Shown one piece after another: positions 1 to 7,914 of a stretch of 56,195 nt of DNA. The position numbers were made by a program, and so were the translations under genes. The stretch is from Phocaeicola massiliensis B84634 = Timone 84634 = DSM 17679 = JCM 13223 (GTDB lineage Bacteria > Bacteroidota > Bacteroidia > Bacteroidales > Bacteroidaceae). Under the pieces are notes generated by a model. The model was not told the origin of the DNA. It made no database searches and was given only the letters and a program-made list of their open reading frames with translations. The stretch covers positions 231,746-287,940 of the forward strand of contig NZ_KB905473.1 of assembly GCF_000382445.1 (NCBI RefSeq). The letters are read 5' to 3'. The number at the start of each line of letters is the position of its first letter. The stretch's first letter is position 1.

Positions 1-93
1 TTTAATGCAAAAATTAAAGCATTTAGGGCTTCATTTCGTGGAGTAGTAGATAAGAGGTTCTTTCTGTATAGATTAGCAAAGGTGTATGCATAA
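1..93 (+). pseudogene. Transposase C-terminal end (ISAon1/ISL3-like), cut by window edge
   Basis: The first 30 codons are open and end in TAA at 91-93. The peptide contains FNAKIKAFR, FRGV and FFLYRLAK, the usual C-terminal tail of Bacteroidetes ISAon1-type (ISL3 superfamily) transposases. Only the tail lies in the window, so I cannot tell whether the upstream gene is intact. The following ~80 bases probably include the right end of the same IS. Confidence 0.6.
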
Positions 94-202
94 AGGGAAA
101 TTAACAAATGTTAATCCCCCCAAGAATTACAACTGAGCCCTGCCTACAGGATTTTCGGACTGACCCTATTCTTGTCGTTTTTTTGCATGCCTGGGGAAAA
201 CA

Positions 203-236
203 AAAAATCCTGATTCCGTTTGGAAATCAGGATTTT
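203..236 (-). terminator. Intrinsic terminator downstream of the tRNA remnant
   Basis: Bases 204-216 and 222-236 pair in a near-perfect stem (AAAATCCTGAT ... ATCAGGATTTT). Read on the minus strand, the stem is followed by a T-rich run. It lies just 3' of the tRNA fragment at 261-282, as expected for the transcription terminator of a minus-strand tRNA. Confidence 0.6.
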
Positions 237-260
237 ACTGTCTTTTGCTTTTCTTCAAAG

Positions 261-282
261 TGGTGCCACCAGGAATCGAACC
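261..282 (-). other. tRNA 3'-end fragment, possible attachment-site remnant
   Basis: On the minus strand this reads GGTTCGATTCC followed by TGGTGGCACCA: a tRNA T-loop, the 3' half of the T-stem, the 3' acceptor strand and an encoded CCA-like end. The 5' part does not continue as a tRNA: the expected T-stem partner is mismatched and no matching acceptor strand (GGTGCCA) lies within 80 bases. A tRNA 3' end without its 5' body is the usual signature of the distal att site of an island integrated into a tRNA gene. The retained terminator on the far side supports this. Alternative: a tRNA gene truncated by IS activity. Confidence 0.5.
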
Positions 283-479
283 TTTTGATTTGGCTTATCC
301 TAATTCCCTAATTGACAGCATCTTTTAGCTTTATATCTTATGAAAACCATCGAATTAGCTTTACACTAAATTCATCGCTTTTCTTTATCAATTCGACAAT
401 CATTATCTTTTTGACGATGCAAAGATAGATAGAAGGTTTGATTTCTACAAATATTTTCATCATTTTTTATACTAATTGT

Positions 480-1115
480 CAATAAAGAAATAGAGTAAAC
501 AATCCTTCTATGTCTTTCGCATAATTTCGTTCAATCATAAACAGATTACAAAACTAAGAGAATAAAGTTTCTATTCTTTTTCTTGCTTTGGCAAAGCATG
601 CCAATGTCAGTTTTCCTATATTTTTGACAATGAATATCATGTACGCTTGCTTTTGTCAAGCCAAAGGAGTAAATAACATCACTCAACTCACACACGGCAT
701 GTAACTTATAACCCTAATAATAACCCTCTTGTAATGTACAATGTCCAATCGATGGAGTTTTTTCTATATTTTTGTGCCCATAGACATCGTCTGGCACGAA
801 CTGAACGACAGATTTCTATCGATTTTGAATCTACACAGAAGTGGTCTTCACTACCATTCATAGTTTCTGTTATCTTTTTACGAATGGCAGCATCAAGAGA
901 GGCTGTGAATTTTCGTATTGCCTACAGGATATCAAGTGCAGAATCTCTGATTGATACTCTCTTAACTCAACAAATAAAAGGGATTCGCTGTCAATGCCAA
1001 TGGATTCAGAAGCTATATTGAGAGCAAACACTTCCAAGTTAGAAAATCTATCGCCCCCGCATCGAGATCGATAGATTTGATTCAAATGATAAAAAACATG
1101 TGTCAGCAATAAAAT
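480..1115 (-). pseudogene. Decayed IS982-family transposase
   Basis: The minus strand carries the ordered landmarks of an IS982 transposase across several frames. The N-terminal part at about 1109-930 includes NLEVFALNIASESIGIDSES. A middle part around 850-790 reads SIEICRSVRARRC. A later block around 720-600 reads GYKLHAVCELSDVIYSFGL and TKASVHDI. Near 520 there is a tail resembling the usual RNYAKDTDG segment. Frameshifts and stops break it, so it is not expected to make protein. It shows an older insertion event directly upstream of the RiPP locus. Confidence 0.7.
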
Positions 1116-1126
1116 CTTTCAAAAAC

Positions 1127-1157
1127 TTGATTTTCTTAATGATTCATTATATATTTG
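1127..1157 (+). promoter_or_regulatory. Bacteroides-type promoter for the RiPP locus
   Basis: A perfect -7 box TATATTTG (1150-1157) is preceded at 19 bases by TTGA (1127-1130), one change from the -33 consensus TTTG. The start codon of the precursor peptide is 45 bases downstream. No Shine-Dalgarno is seen, as is usual in Bacteroides. Confidence 0.5.
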
Positions 1158-1202
1158 AATACTTAAATTCATAAATACAACACTATTTATCAAATAATTT
1201 CT

Positions 1203-1361
1203 ATGGAAGAAAAAGAATCAGGAACAATTGTTAAGAAAGTGTACCAAGAGGTGAAAATTGAAGCAAAGAATTCTCCAAAAGGTTCCTATGCAGCAGGATG
1301 TCCAAGTAATTATGGTGATCCTGATGGTGAAAATTGTTACATTTGTGATTATGGAGGTTGA
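1203..1361 (+). CDS. Putative RiPP precursor peptide (52 aa)
   Basis: This small gene encodes 52 residues: a charged N-terminal leader (MEEKESGTIVKKVYQEVKIE) and a short Gly/Asp/Tyr-rich C-terminal part with three cysteines (Cys33, Cys45, Cys48) that ends in ...CDYGG. It sits behind a good promoter and 83 bases before a radical SAM/SPASM gene with an N-terminal PqqD-like region. That is the standard arrangement of a ribosomally made peptide and its maturase. The Cys-rich tail would be the modified core; the spacing C-x11-C-x2-C is seen directly. I do not recognise the exact class; a thioether- or C-C-crosslinked product is inference. No protease or exporter gene remains next to it. Confidence 0.7.
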   Translation: MEEKESGTIVKKVYQEVKIEAKNSPKGSYAAGCPSNYGDPDGENCYICDYGG

Positions 1362-1383
1362 TTAATTAATCAAAAATCTTAAG

Positions 1384-1422
1384 GTCGATGTGCTATTTAT
1401 GTGCACATCGGCTTTTGTTATT
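1384..1422 (+). terminator. Attenuator-like hairpin between precursor and maturase
   Basis: Stem 1384-1393 pairs with 1403-1412 (GTCGATGTGC / GCACATCGGC, one wobble) and is followed by TTTTGTTATT. Partial termination here would give more precursor mRNA than maturase mRNA, as is common in RiPP operons. Confidence 0.5.
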
Positions 1423-1444
1423 GTAAATACCAAACAAAGTAACT

Positions 1445-2902
1445 ATGTTAGTTAGGCAAAGCAAAAATACATTTATAAGATTCTTTGATAATAAAGGATA
1501 TATAACAAATCAAATGACCAGAAAAGATCGATTGTATAACGAAACTGGTGCTGATTTCTTAAGAATGATTTCACGTGAAGCAAAAGAAGTTGATGAGATA
1601 ATCGAACATCTTTCTCAAATATATGATGACAGTGTTACGAAAGAAAAACTCAGAAACGATTTCTTGAAGTTTATACTTGATCTAGAAAAACATTTATTTC
1701 TAATTACTGGTTTAACAGCGGTAGAATGTGACAGCAAAGATATTGAGTTTTCATATTCTCTAGGTAATATGAAAAATAAAGTGAGTGATTTTACCCAAGT
1801 TACCGAGGATGAGGTTCCAGAAACAACTCAAGATTATATACTTGCTGCTGATAAAAAGAAGCCGCATCTTAAATCAATACAGTTTGAATTAACAAGTCGA
1901 TGTAATGAACGATGTATACATTGCTATATTCCTAACGCTAAAAAAAATAATGGAAGTGATATGACATATGAACAAGCATGTCATATCATTGACCAATTTT
2001 CTGATATGGGTGGGCTACACGTAACATTAAGTGGAGGAGAAGTCTTTTTGCATAAAGATATTATAAGAATATTACAGTATTGTAGAAAAAAAGACCTTCA
2101 AATTTGTATACTCTCAAATCTTGTGGCATTAAAAGATGTACAAATTCCTTTCATAAAAGCTGCAAATGTTTCATATATACAAGCATCTTTGTATAGCATG
2201 AATCCTGAAATTCATGATAAAATTACAACTTTAAAAGGTTCACATAAGAAAACAAGAGAGGCCATTGAAAAACTTGTTGCTGCTGACATTCCAGTTCAAA
2301 TATCCTGTCCATTGATGAAAGCAAATAAAGATGGATACAAGGAAATCTTAAAATATGCTCACTCTCTACAAATAAAGGCTTTCACTGACTATATAATGAT
2401 GGCTGAAGCTGATTTTAATACTAAAAATCTTCAAAACAGACTTTCCATCAAAGAAACAGAACAGGTTATTAGAGATATCATAGAATTTGATATTGATTAC
2501 TCAGAATGGGTAAAAAAACAACGTCCTTATCTTGAAAACTTAGATATTGAGAAATATGCTAAACAACCTTTATGTGGCGTTGGTTTAAATAGTTTTTGCA
2601 TTGCTGAGAATGGAGACATTTATCCTTGTCCCGGATGGCAATCTATGATTATTGGTAATGTAAACCAACAGCCTTTAAAACAAATTTGGAATGAATCTGA
2701 AGCCTTTTCAAAATTAAGGAATATCACACATGGCGATTTTCCACAATGCTTAAAATGTGAAGCAAGGAATTATTGTTCTATGTGTATTCAACGAAATTTC
2801 AATGAAAACAATGGTGATATGTTTAAAATAAGCAAACACTTCTGTGAAGTTGCATTCCTTACCAAAAGACTACATAAAGAGTACAAAGAGCGGTTTCAAT
2901 GA
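1445..2902 (+). CDS. Radical SAM/SPASM peptide maturase
   Basis: This 485-aa protein has three parts. The N-terminal ~100 residues are helical and PqqD/RRE-like, suited to binding a leader peptide. The radical SAM core has the CxxxCxxC motif at Cys153, Cys157 and Cys160 (CNERCIHC) and a GGE-type SAM-binding turn (LSGGEVFLH). The C-terminal SPASM/twitch region starts at Cys377 (CGVGLNSFC, then YPCPGW, CLKCEARNYCSMC and a late Cys) and would hold auxiliary Fe-S clusters. By family knowledge it would generate a 5'-deoxyadenosyl radical to crosslink the peptide encoded at 1203-1361. The gene is complete and AT-rich. The exact crosslink cannot be read from sequence. Confidence 0.85.
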   Translation: MLVRQSKNTFIRFFDNKGYITNQMTRKDRLYNETGADFLRMISREAKEVDEIIEHLSQIYDDSVTKEKLRNDFLKFILDLEKHLFLITGLTAVECDSKDIEFSYSLGNMKNKVSDFTQVTEDEVPETTQDYILAADKKKPHLKSIQFELTSRCNERCIHCYIPNAKKNNGSDMTYEQACHIIDQFSDMGGLHVTLSGGEVFLHKDIIRILQYCRKKDLQICILSNLVALKDVQIPFIKAANVSYIQASLYSMNPEIHDKITTLKGSHKKTREAIEKLVAADIPVQISCPLMKANKDGYKEILKYAHSLQIKAFTDYIMMAEADFNTKNLQNRLSIKETEQVIRDIIEFDIDYSEWVKKQRPYLENLDIEKYAKQPLCGVGLNSFCIAENGDIYPCPGWQSMIIGNVNQQPLKQIWNESEAFSKLRNITHGDFPQCLKCEARNYCSMCIQRNFNENNGDMFKISKHFCEVAFLTKRLHKEYKERFQ

Positions 2903-3294
2903 ATGGTTCTATAATTTATACAGGTGCTTTATCGGATGCTTATAGAAGATAGGATATATCTTGAAAAAACTCATATAACTTTTTCACTATCTATTTTTCT
3001 GCATACAATTGAGAAGCTGTTTTGAAATCATTGAATATGATATCTTATTAGGAGGCACATTTACTGAATATCCCAATAATAGACTGTAGTCCATTAGCCA
3101 ATGTATTGAAACGAAGGGAAAATAAAAACAGATAAAATCTATATAAATACTGATTATCAATGTATTATTAACTAATGATGATTTCTGTTGTATTCCTTAA
3201 AAATCTCTATTATTCGACATTTTTGTTACCTAAAACGATACTTATATCCGGATTATTTGTTACCTTTGTATATGGATATAAATCATTGATATAC
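2903..3294 (+). other. Decayed DNA between maturase and IS21
   Basis: No intact gene is seen. An ATG overlapping the maturase stop opens a short reading (MNGSIIYTGALSDAYRR) that soon hits stops. Other short peptides (for example IPIIDCSPLANVLKRREN) appear in shifted frames up to about 3120. This looks like the remains of a further gene of the RiPP operon, cut off by the IS21 element on the right. Confidence 0.35.
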
Positions 3295-3477
3295 TGGAAA
3301 AGCCACTCAACTTTGACCCTTTTGGCCACGCAGAATTATCCCTTTTGGCTAAAATATGATTGACCCCTTTGGCTAAAATAGTGTTGCCCACTTGCTTCAC
3401 CTATAATTATAGTTTTTTTGTGTAGATTTGAGTACCCTTGTCCTGGTGTAACGGGGGAGAAAATAAAATCTATACAA

Positions 3478-5043
3478 ATGAATAAACGAATCAAAAACAT
3501 TTTAAGATGTTATGCGGCTGGCATAGGAATCAAGGAAACGGCATCTACGTTTCATATTTCCCGTAATACAGTCCGCAAATATGTCCGCTTATTCCTTTCA
3601 AGCGGCAAGAGTATTGAACAGCTTCTTTCCCTGCCCAATGGACAGTTGGATGAACTGTTCGGCTGCACGGATACCCGGCATCGGGAGCCTTCATCCAAAA
3701 GGATTGAATTGGAGGCCTTGCTTCCCGGATATGTATCTCGTCTGTCACGCAAAGGTATGAGTGTCCGAAAACTGTTCAAGGAGTACCATACCGAATATCC
3801 GGACGGCTATCAGTTGTCTTCCTTCAAACGGATTGTCAGCGAATACAGGTTTCACATTAAGGTTGTCGGTCATGTAGAGCACTATGCCGCAGAGCAGATG
3901 TATATTGACTTTGCCGGTGACAGACTTGAAGTTGTTGATGAAATGACGGGCGAGACGAAGAAAGCCGAGGTATTTGTTGCCATCCTTCCGTTCAGCCATT
4001 ATACCTACTGCGAAGCCGTATGGTCGCAACGCAAGGAAGACCTGATAAAGGCATGCGAGAATGCCATTCAATATTTTGAAGGTGTTCCTGCGGCTATCGT
4101 CCCCGACAATCTGAAGGCTGCCGTCACACGAAGCGACCGCAACGAACCTGTCATCAATGATGATTTCGCCGCTTTTGCCGAATATTACGGCTGTGTGGTC
4201 TATCCTGCTCGTGTGCGTCACCCCAAGGACAAGGCTTTGGTAGAAAATGCCGTAAAGCTCCTCTACCGTTCCATTTACCTTGATATAGAGGGAATGACAT
4301 TTTCCAGTTTGGAGGAACTCAATACCGCCATCCATATTTCCTTGCTTGATTTCAATGAAAAGGTGATGGCCGGACGGGAGATGTCACGCAAGGAAATATT
4401 CCTTCATGGAGAGAAGGATTATCTTCGTCCGCTTCCCGTGAAACGCTACGTAATGAAAGAAAGGAAACTGATGACCGTGGGAAAGAACTCTTACGTTTCC
4501 TTGTTCAAGCACCATTACAGTGTTCCGAAAGAGTATGTAGGCAGGCGCATGACGATTCTCTATGATGCCGACACGGTGGAAATCTATTGTGGAATGAACC
4601 TTGTCGCCACCCACGACCGCTGTGACATTCCTTACACTTATTCTTGGAAAAAGGAGCACAACCTGCCTGGTCATTATGGTCCCTATGACAAGGACTTGGA
4701 GGAACTCTTTCAACGTGCCTCGGAAATAGACAACATCGTATTGAACTATCTTCAGGAAGTGGAGCGTGTCATGCAATATCCACCCAAAGCGTTCAGGTCA
4801 TGCCGTGGCATCATGACACTGGAGAAGAAATACGGCCGTGACCGTCTAGTTGCGGCTTGCGCATGTGCGGATCAGAAATTGCAATACGGATACCAAGCCT
4901 TGCGCGAGGTGCTTGAACTGGGAGAAGATGTGGATTTCCTTCCTGATGAGGACGGAAAAGTACAGTCCAACGTGACTTCCCAGATTCCATTGACCCACAA
5001 AAATATACGTGGACGTGAATATTACAAAAAAGACAAACAATAA
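3478..5043 (+). CDS. istA: IS21 transposase IstA
   Basis: IstA is the DDE recombinase of the element. The N-terminus has a helix-turn-helix (IKETASTFHISRNTVRKYV). The integrase core shows the acidic residues in YIDFAGDRLE, PDNLKAAV and the later ENAVKLLYR. The ATG at 3478 is preferred over an in-frame one at 3418, because homologous proteins begin near MNKRIKNILRCYAAG. The 521-aa length is typical. Its stop is 11 bases before istB, so the pair is co-transcribed. The sequence looks intact and active. Confidence 0.92.
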   Translation: MNKRIKNILRCYAAGIGIKETASTFHISRNTVRKYVRLFLSSGKSIEQLLSLPNGQLDELFGCTDTRHREPSSKRIELEALLPGYVSRLSRKGMSVRKLFKEYHTEYPDGYQLSSFKRIVSEYRFHIKVVGHVEHYAAEQMYIDFAGDRLEVVDEMTGETKKAEVFVAILPFSHYTYCEAVWSQRKEDLIKACENAIQYFEGVPAAIVPDNLKAAVTRSDRNEPVINDDFAAFAEYYGCVVYPARVRHPKDKALVENAVKLLYRSIYLDIEGMTFSSLEELNTAIHISLLDFNEKVMAGREMSRKEIFLHGEKDYLRPLPVKRYVMKERKLMTVGKNSYVSLFKHHYSVPKEYVGRRMTILYDADTVEIYCGMNLVATHDRCDIPYTYSWKKEHNLPGHYGPYDKDLEELFQRASEIDNIVLNYLQEVERVMQYPPKAFRSCRGIMTLEKKYGRDRLVAACACADQKLQYGYQALREVLELGEDVDFLPDEDGKVQSNVTSQIPLTHKNIRGREYYKKDKQ

Positions 5044-5054
5044 AACTATTATTT

Positions 5055-5843
5055 ATGGAAGTAAACAATAAAACAGCTCCCGTTACGGGACAACAAGACC
5101 AGAATACCATATCACTGGATTTAATGAACCGTATGAAATTGCATGGTATGGCAGAGGCTTTCAGGGAAAGTCTTGCCGGCACCACTCCGCAATCCATGAC
5201 TGCGGACACGTTCCTTTCCATGCTCCTTGCACGCGAATGGGACTATCGCTCCCAGGCTGCCATTGCACGGCTCACCAAAAATGCGGCATTCCGCTACAAG
5301 GCTTATATTGAGCAGATTGACTATGCCACGAACCGGGGACTGGACCGCAATCAGATGGAACGTCTCGCCACCCTTGATTTTGTGCATAAGGCACAGAACC
5401 TTTTCATTACTGGTTCTTCCGGAACGGGAAAAAGCTATTTGGCCTGTGCCCTTGGACACGAAGCATGCAAAAGGGGATTCCGTACCTTCTATGCCAATGC
5501 TCCGAAACTGCTCGGTGCGCTGAAAGTCGCCAAAGTAAAAGGTACACTTGAAGCGGAACTCAAGAAGATTGAGCGTTGCCAGCTACTCATTCTTGACGAC
5601 TTGTTTATTGTACCACTTGACGCCAAAGAGCGTCCCATACTGCTTGAAATTATTGAGGATAGGCATGAACGGAAATCTGTCATCATCACATCGCAGTATC
5701 CATCTTCCAACTGGTATGACATGGTAGGTGATCCAACAATAGCCGATGCAATCCTTGACCGCATCATACATACGGCCCATACTATAGAATTATATGGTGA
5801 AAGTATGCGAAAATTAAAATCTAAGAAAAACGAGAATTTTTAA
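5055..5843 (+). CDS. istB: IS21 helper ATPase IstB
   Basis: This 262-aa AAA+ ATPase is DnaC-like and regulates target choice and activity of IstA. Walker A is GSSGTGKSYLA, Walker B is LLILDDLF, and the sensor region is ITSQYPSSNWYD. The N-terminal ~90 residues match the IstB N-domain. Length is normal and no lesion is seen. The downstream 115 bases are the right terminus of the element. Confidence 0.92.
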   Translation: MEVNNKTAPVTGQQDQNTISLDLMNRMKLHGMAEAFRESLAGTTPQSMTADTFLSMLLAREWDYRSQAAIARLTKNAAFRYKAYIEQIDYATNRGLDRNQMERLATLDFVHKAQNLFITGSSGTGKSYLACALGHEACKRGFRTFYANAPKLLGALKVAKVKGTLEAELKKIERCQLLILDDLFIVPLDAKERPILLEIIEDRHERKSVIITSQYPSSNWYDMVGDPTIADAILDRIIHTAHTIELYGESMRKLKSKKNENF

Positions 5844-5961
5844 AAGGGTAAAATAATATTGCCCCCCAACACCAGGACTTTAAAGGGTCAATCATATAGT
5901 ACAAAAAGGTGGGCAAATCTTGCGTGGCCAAAAGGGTCAAAGTTGAGTGGCTTTTCCATAT

Positions 5962-6204
5962 ATGGAAAGTGAACGTAATTTGATGACCACCACGGAAGCA
6001 GCCCGTTACCTCGGACTGAAGCCAAGCTATCTCTACAAGATGATGATGCGCCGCGCAATCCCTTACTACAAGCCGGGCGGCAAGCTGTGCTTCTTCGCCA
6101 AGGAAGACCTCGACGCATGGCTGAAACGGGTACGGGTGAAATCGCAGGTCGAGATCGACAGCGAGGCATCCCACTATCTGGTAACACATGAGAAAAACAA
6201 ATGA
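5962..6204 (+). CDS. Excisionase-like helix-turn-helix protein
   Basis: About 80 residues with a MerR/excisionase-type winged HTH: TTTEAARYLGLKPSYLYKMM, then IPYYKPGGKLCFFAKEDLDAWL. Such small proteins bind DNA and control excision or transcription in Bacteroides mobilizable elements. The IS21 end abuts the gene, so the native promoter and possibly the first codons are lost. ATG at 5962 is the first ATG outside the IS, while MTTTEAAR at 5983 would also fit. A GTG inside the IS end (5947) is in frame, so a fused start is possible. It heads a co-directional mobilization module. Confidence 0.7.
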   Translation: MESERNLMTTTEAARYLGLKPSYLYKMMMRRAIPYYKPGGKLCFFAKEDLDAWLKRVRVKSQVEIDSEASHYLVTHEKNK

Positions 6205-6234
6205 TTCATCAACCTTTTTTAGAACAATGCAGTT

Positions 6235-6708
6235 ATGGACAATTCAAAGAACATGGAACCGGGTATCAGGAATGCCACGGTTCAGGAATCCCCGAACAAG
6301 GAACAGAGAAAGAAAGAGAGCAGACCCGTAATCAGCGCGAAGGTACAGACCATTCTGGACTTTCTTCGCGGCTGTTCCCCCTACGAGGCCGATTCCATAC
6401 GGGTAATGGTCGGTTACGGGACGGGCAACGGCGATACCGCAACGATTGAGGCGACGGACATGTTGGCTGTCAACCGCTTTCTCAATCACGGGCTTGCCAA
6501 AGAAAACGGAACAAGTAACGAGGCCGTGATGAAACACCGTCAGGAACGTGCGCAAAAACTGTTGGAAGCCGTCAAGGATTTCGTTGACATCGGCCAGCTC
6601 TGCCGCGTCAGCATCGTGCTGATGAAAATCTCTTCCGACTTCAAGGCGGTGGAGGACGCACGGGGACACCTGCAATCCCAACCCGCCGCCAACGTGAACC
6701 GGAACTGA
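6235..6708 (+). CDS. Hypothetical protein of the mobilization module
   Basis: A 157-aa soluble protein with a basic N-terminus followed by a mostly helical region (KVQTILDFLRG ... ERAQKLLEAVKDFVDIGQLC). I recognise no catalytic motif. It shares the high-GC codon use of the following mob genes and lies between the HTH gene and the winged-helix gene. This placement suggests an element-specific accessory role. The C-terminal tail is short and disordered. Confidence 0.6.
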   Translation: MDNSKNMEPGIRNATVQESPNKEQRKKESRPVISAKVQTILDFLRGCSPYEADSIRVMVGYGTGNGDTATIEATDMLAVNRFLNHGLAKENGTSNEAVMKHRQERAQKLLEAVKDFVDIGQLCRVSIVLMKISSDFKAVEDARGHLQSQPAANVNRN

Positions 6709-6819
6709 TGTCAAAACCGGAACGGGGTATCGGACGGACAAGGAAACTCCCGCACGCACTATCTCATTGAAACTGTTGTAGGTTTTCCGATACTCCATTC
6801 CCTTATTTTTTATTGAATT

Positions 6820-7335
6820 ATGCAAGAAAACAAGAGGAACAAGGAAACATCCCTTTTCAAAAAGCCGCAGGGCTTCCGTACAGTCCGCATCCACTTTACC
6901 GCAGAGGCAATCGAATGGCTCGGAGGGACAACGAAAGATGACGACGGCAATACAATCGGCAACCATACTCTTTTTTATGACCTGCTCTCACGGATGCGAC
7001 TGTCCCCCGGCAGGGGCGATTCATTCCGCAGGCCGCAGGAATTGCAGCCCGGACAGTTCCAGTTCTCGGAAACCAGACTCGCGGAGGAATGGAACATAGG
7101 GAGAAAAAGAATCCGCAATCTCCTTGCAACGATGGAAAAGCTGGGCATGATAGCGGTGGACGCTTCCAAAACCGCTTCCGTCGCTTCCATGACCTGTGTC
7201 GAGGAATGGACGGACTTTCAGAACTTCCACGTCGTAAACCTTTGCAATCCCGCCCTGAATGGTATTCGAACGGCATCTGAACGGCCTTTGAATGGCATTT
7301 TATCCGGCAGCGGAGGCACGCCGCAGGAGAGGTGA
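6820..7335 (+). CDS. Winged-helix protein, possible replication or regulatory factor
   Basis: The 171-aa protein opens with a basic tail, then a conserved-looking core (TVRIHFTAEAIEWLGG). Residues ~75-115 look like a winged helix (SETRLAEEWNIGRKRIRNLLATMEKLGMI written in two overlapping parts, SETRLAEEWNIG and RKRIRNLLATMEKLGM). Similar proteins precede mobilization genes in Bacteroides mobilizable elements. DNA binding is inferred; whether it acts as replication initiator or repressor cannot be decided from this sequence. It ends 141 bases before the MobC-like gene. Confidence 0.55.
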   Translation: MQENKRNKETSLFKKPQGFRTVRIHFTAEAIEWLGGTTKDDDGNTIGNHTLFYDLLSRMRLSPGRGDSFRRPQELQPGQFQFSETRLAEEWNIGRKRIRNLLATMEKLGMIAVDASKTASVASMTCVEEWTDFQNFHVVNLCNPALNGIRTASERPLNGILSGSGGTPQER

Positions 7336-7476
7336 AAACGTCTTTCAGTTTCGAGATATGCCAAGGTATCACCTCCCTTCGGTCAGTCATCCCTTGGCGC
7401 TCTCGCGGCTCACTGGCAGTTCGCCGGTGGCGGCGCTCGCAGGCTCGCACCGCTTAACCCTTATAAAACAACAGTT
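7336..7476 (+). other. Candidate origin of transfer (oriT)
   Basis: This GC-rich non-coding gap lies directly upstream of the MobC-like and relaxase genes, the usual place for oriT in Bacteroides mobilizable elements. It holds an inverted repeat GCCAAGG (7360-7366) / CCTTGGC (7392-7398). Further GC-rich partial dyads (GGCGCTCTCGCGG, CGCCGGTGGCGGCGCTCGC) follow. No nick site can be assigned by eye. Confidence 0.4.
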
Positions 7477-7914
7477 ATGACAGAAGACAATAAGCAAGAC
7501 ACATCATTTCCGTCCGGCGGCAGCCGCACCGAATACATCGGAGCCAAAGTCACCGTGGAACAGAAACAGTACATCCGCCGCCTTGCCGCCGAGTGCGGCA
7601 TGACCGTCAGCAGCTACGTGCTGGCAAGAGCTTTCAACTACAGGCCGAAAGCGAGGCTGACGGCAAGGCAGGAGGCGGTCATGGAGACCCTTATAGGATG
7701 CCGCAGCGACCTCGTGAACTACACGTCCGCGCTCCGTGGCATGAACCCCGAAAAGCGCAGACAGATGTTTAACAGTTACCCTTTCATGCTCGAATGGCTC
7801 AAGGAACTCGGCAGGCTGGCCGAGCGTGTCACGGACGTGCTCGACAAGGTACGGTTTTCCAACCGCCTGCCCGACGGGACAAGGAACGGTGAAGACAGGG
7901 AGGACGAGCCATGA
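7477..7914 (+). CDS. MobC-like relaxosome accessory protein
   Basis: A 145-aa protein with a ribbon-helix-helix style segment (YIGAKVTVEQKQYIRRLAAE, CGMTVSSYVLARAF) and a helical C-terminal half, as in plasmid mobilization relaxosome (MobC) proteins. It would bind oriT and help the relaxase nick. Its stop overlaps the relaxase start by four bases (7911-7914), so the two are translationally coupled. The acidic tail is probably disordered. Confidence 0.75.
   Translation: MTEDNKQDTSFPSGGSRTEYIGAKVTVEQKQYIRRLAAECGMTVSSYVLARAFNYRPKARLTARQEAVMETLIGCRSDLVNYTSALRGMNPEKRRQMFNSYPFMLEWLKELGRLAERVTDVLDKVRFSNRLPDGTRNGEDREDEP

Larger units (their letters stand above)
3295..5958 (+). mobile_element. IS21-family insertion sequence, complete
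   Basis: The 2.66-kb element starts TGGAAAAGCC and ends GGCTTTTCCA. The terminal ~38 bases (3295-3332 and 5921-5958) are perfect inverted repeats. Both ends also carry subterminal copies of GACCCTTT/TTTTGGC-type motifs (for example TATGATTGACCC at about 3356 on the left and its complement near 5890), as expected for IS21 transposase binding sites. It carries istA and istB in that order. I found no clean target duplication: the flanks read GATATAC and TATATGG. The insertion lies against the start of the HTH gene at 5962. Confidence 0.9.

Noticed and set aside
261..340. Complete tRNA gene on the minus strand
   Set aside because: Only the T-loop and 3' acceptor part are present; no acceptor partner, D-arm or anticodon arm can be drawn.
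3281..5968. Target-site duplication of the IS21 element
   Set aside because: Flanks GATATAC and TATATGG share only a loose TATA; not an exact direct repeat.
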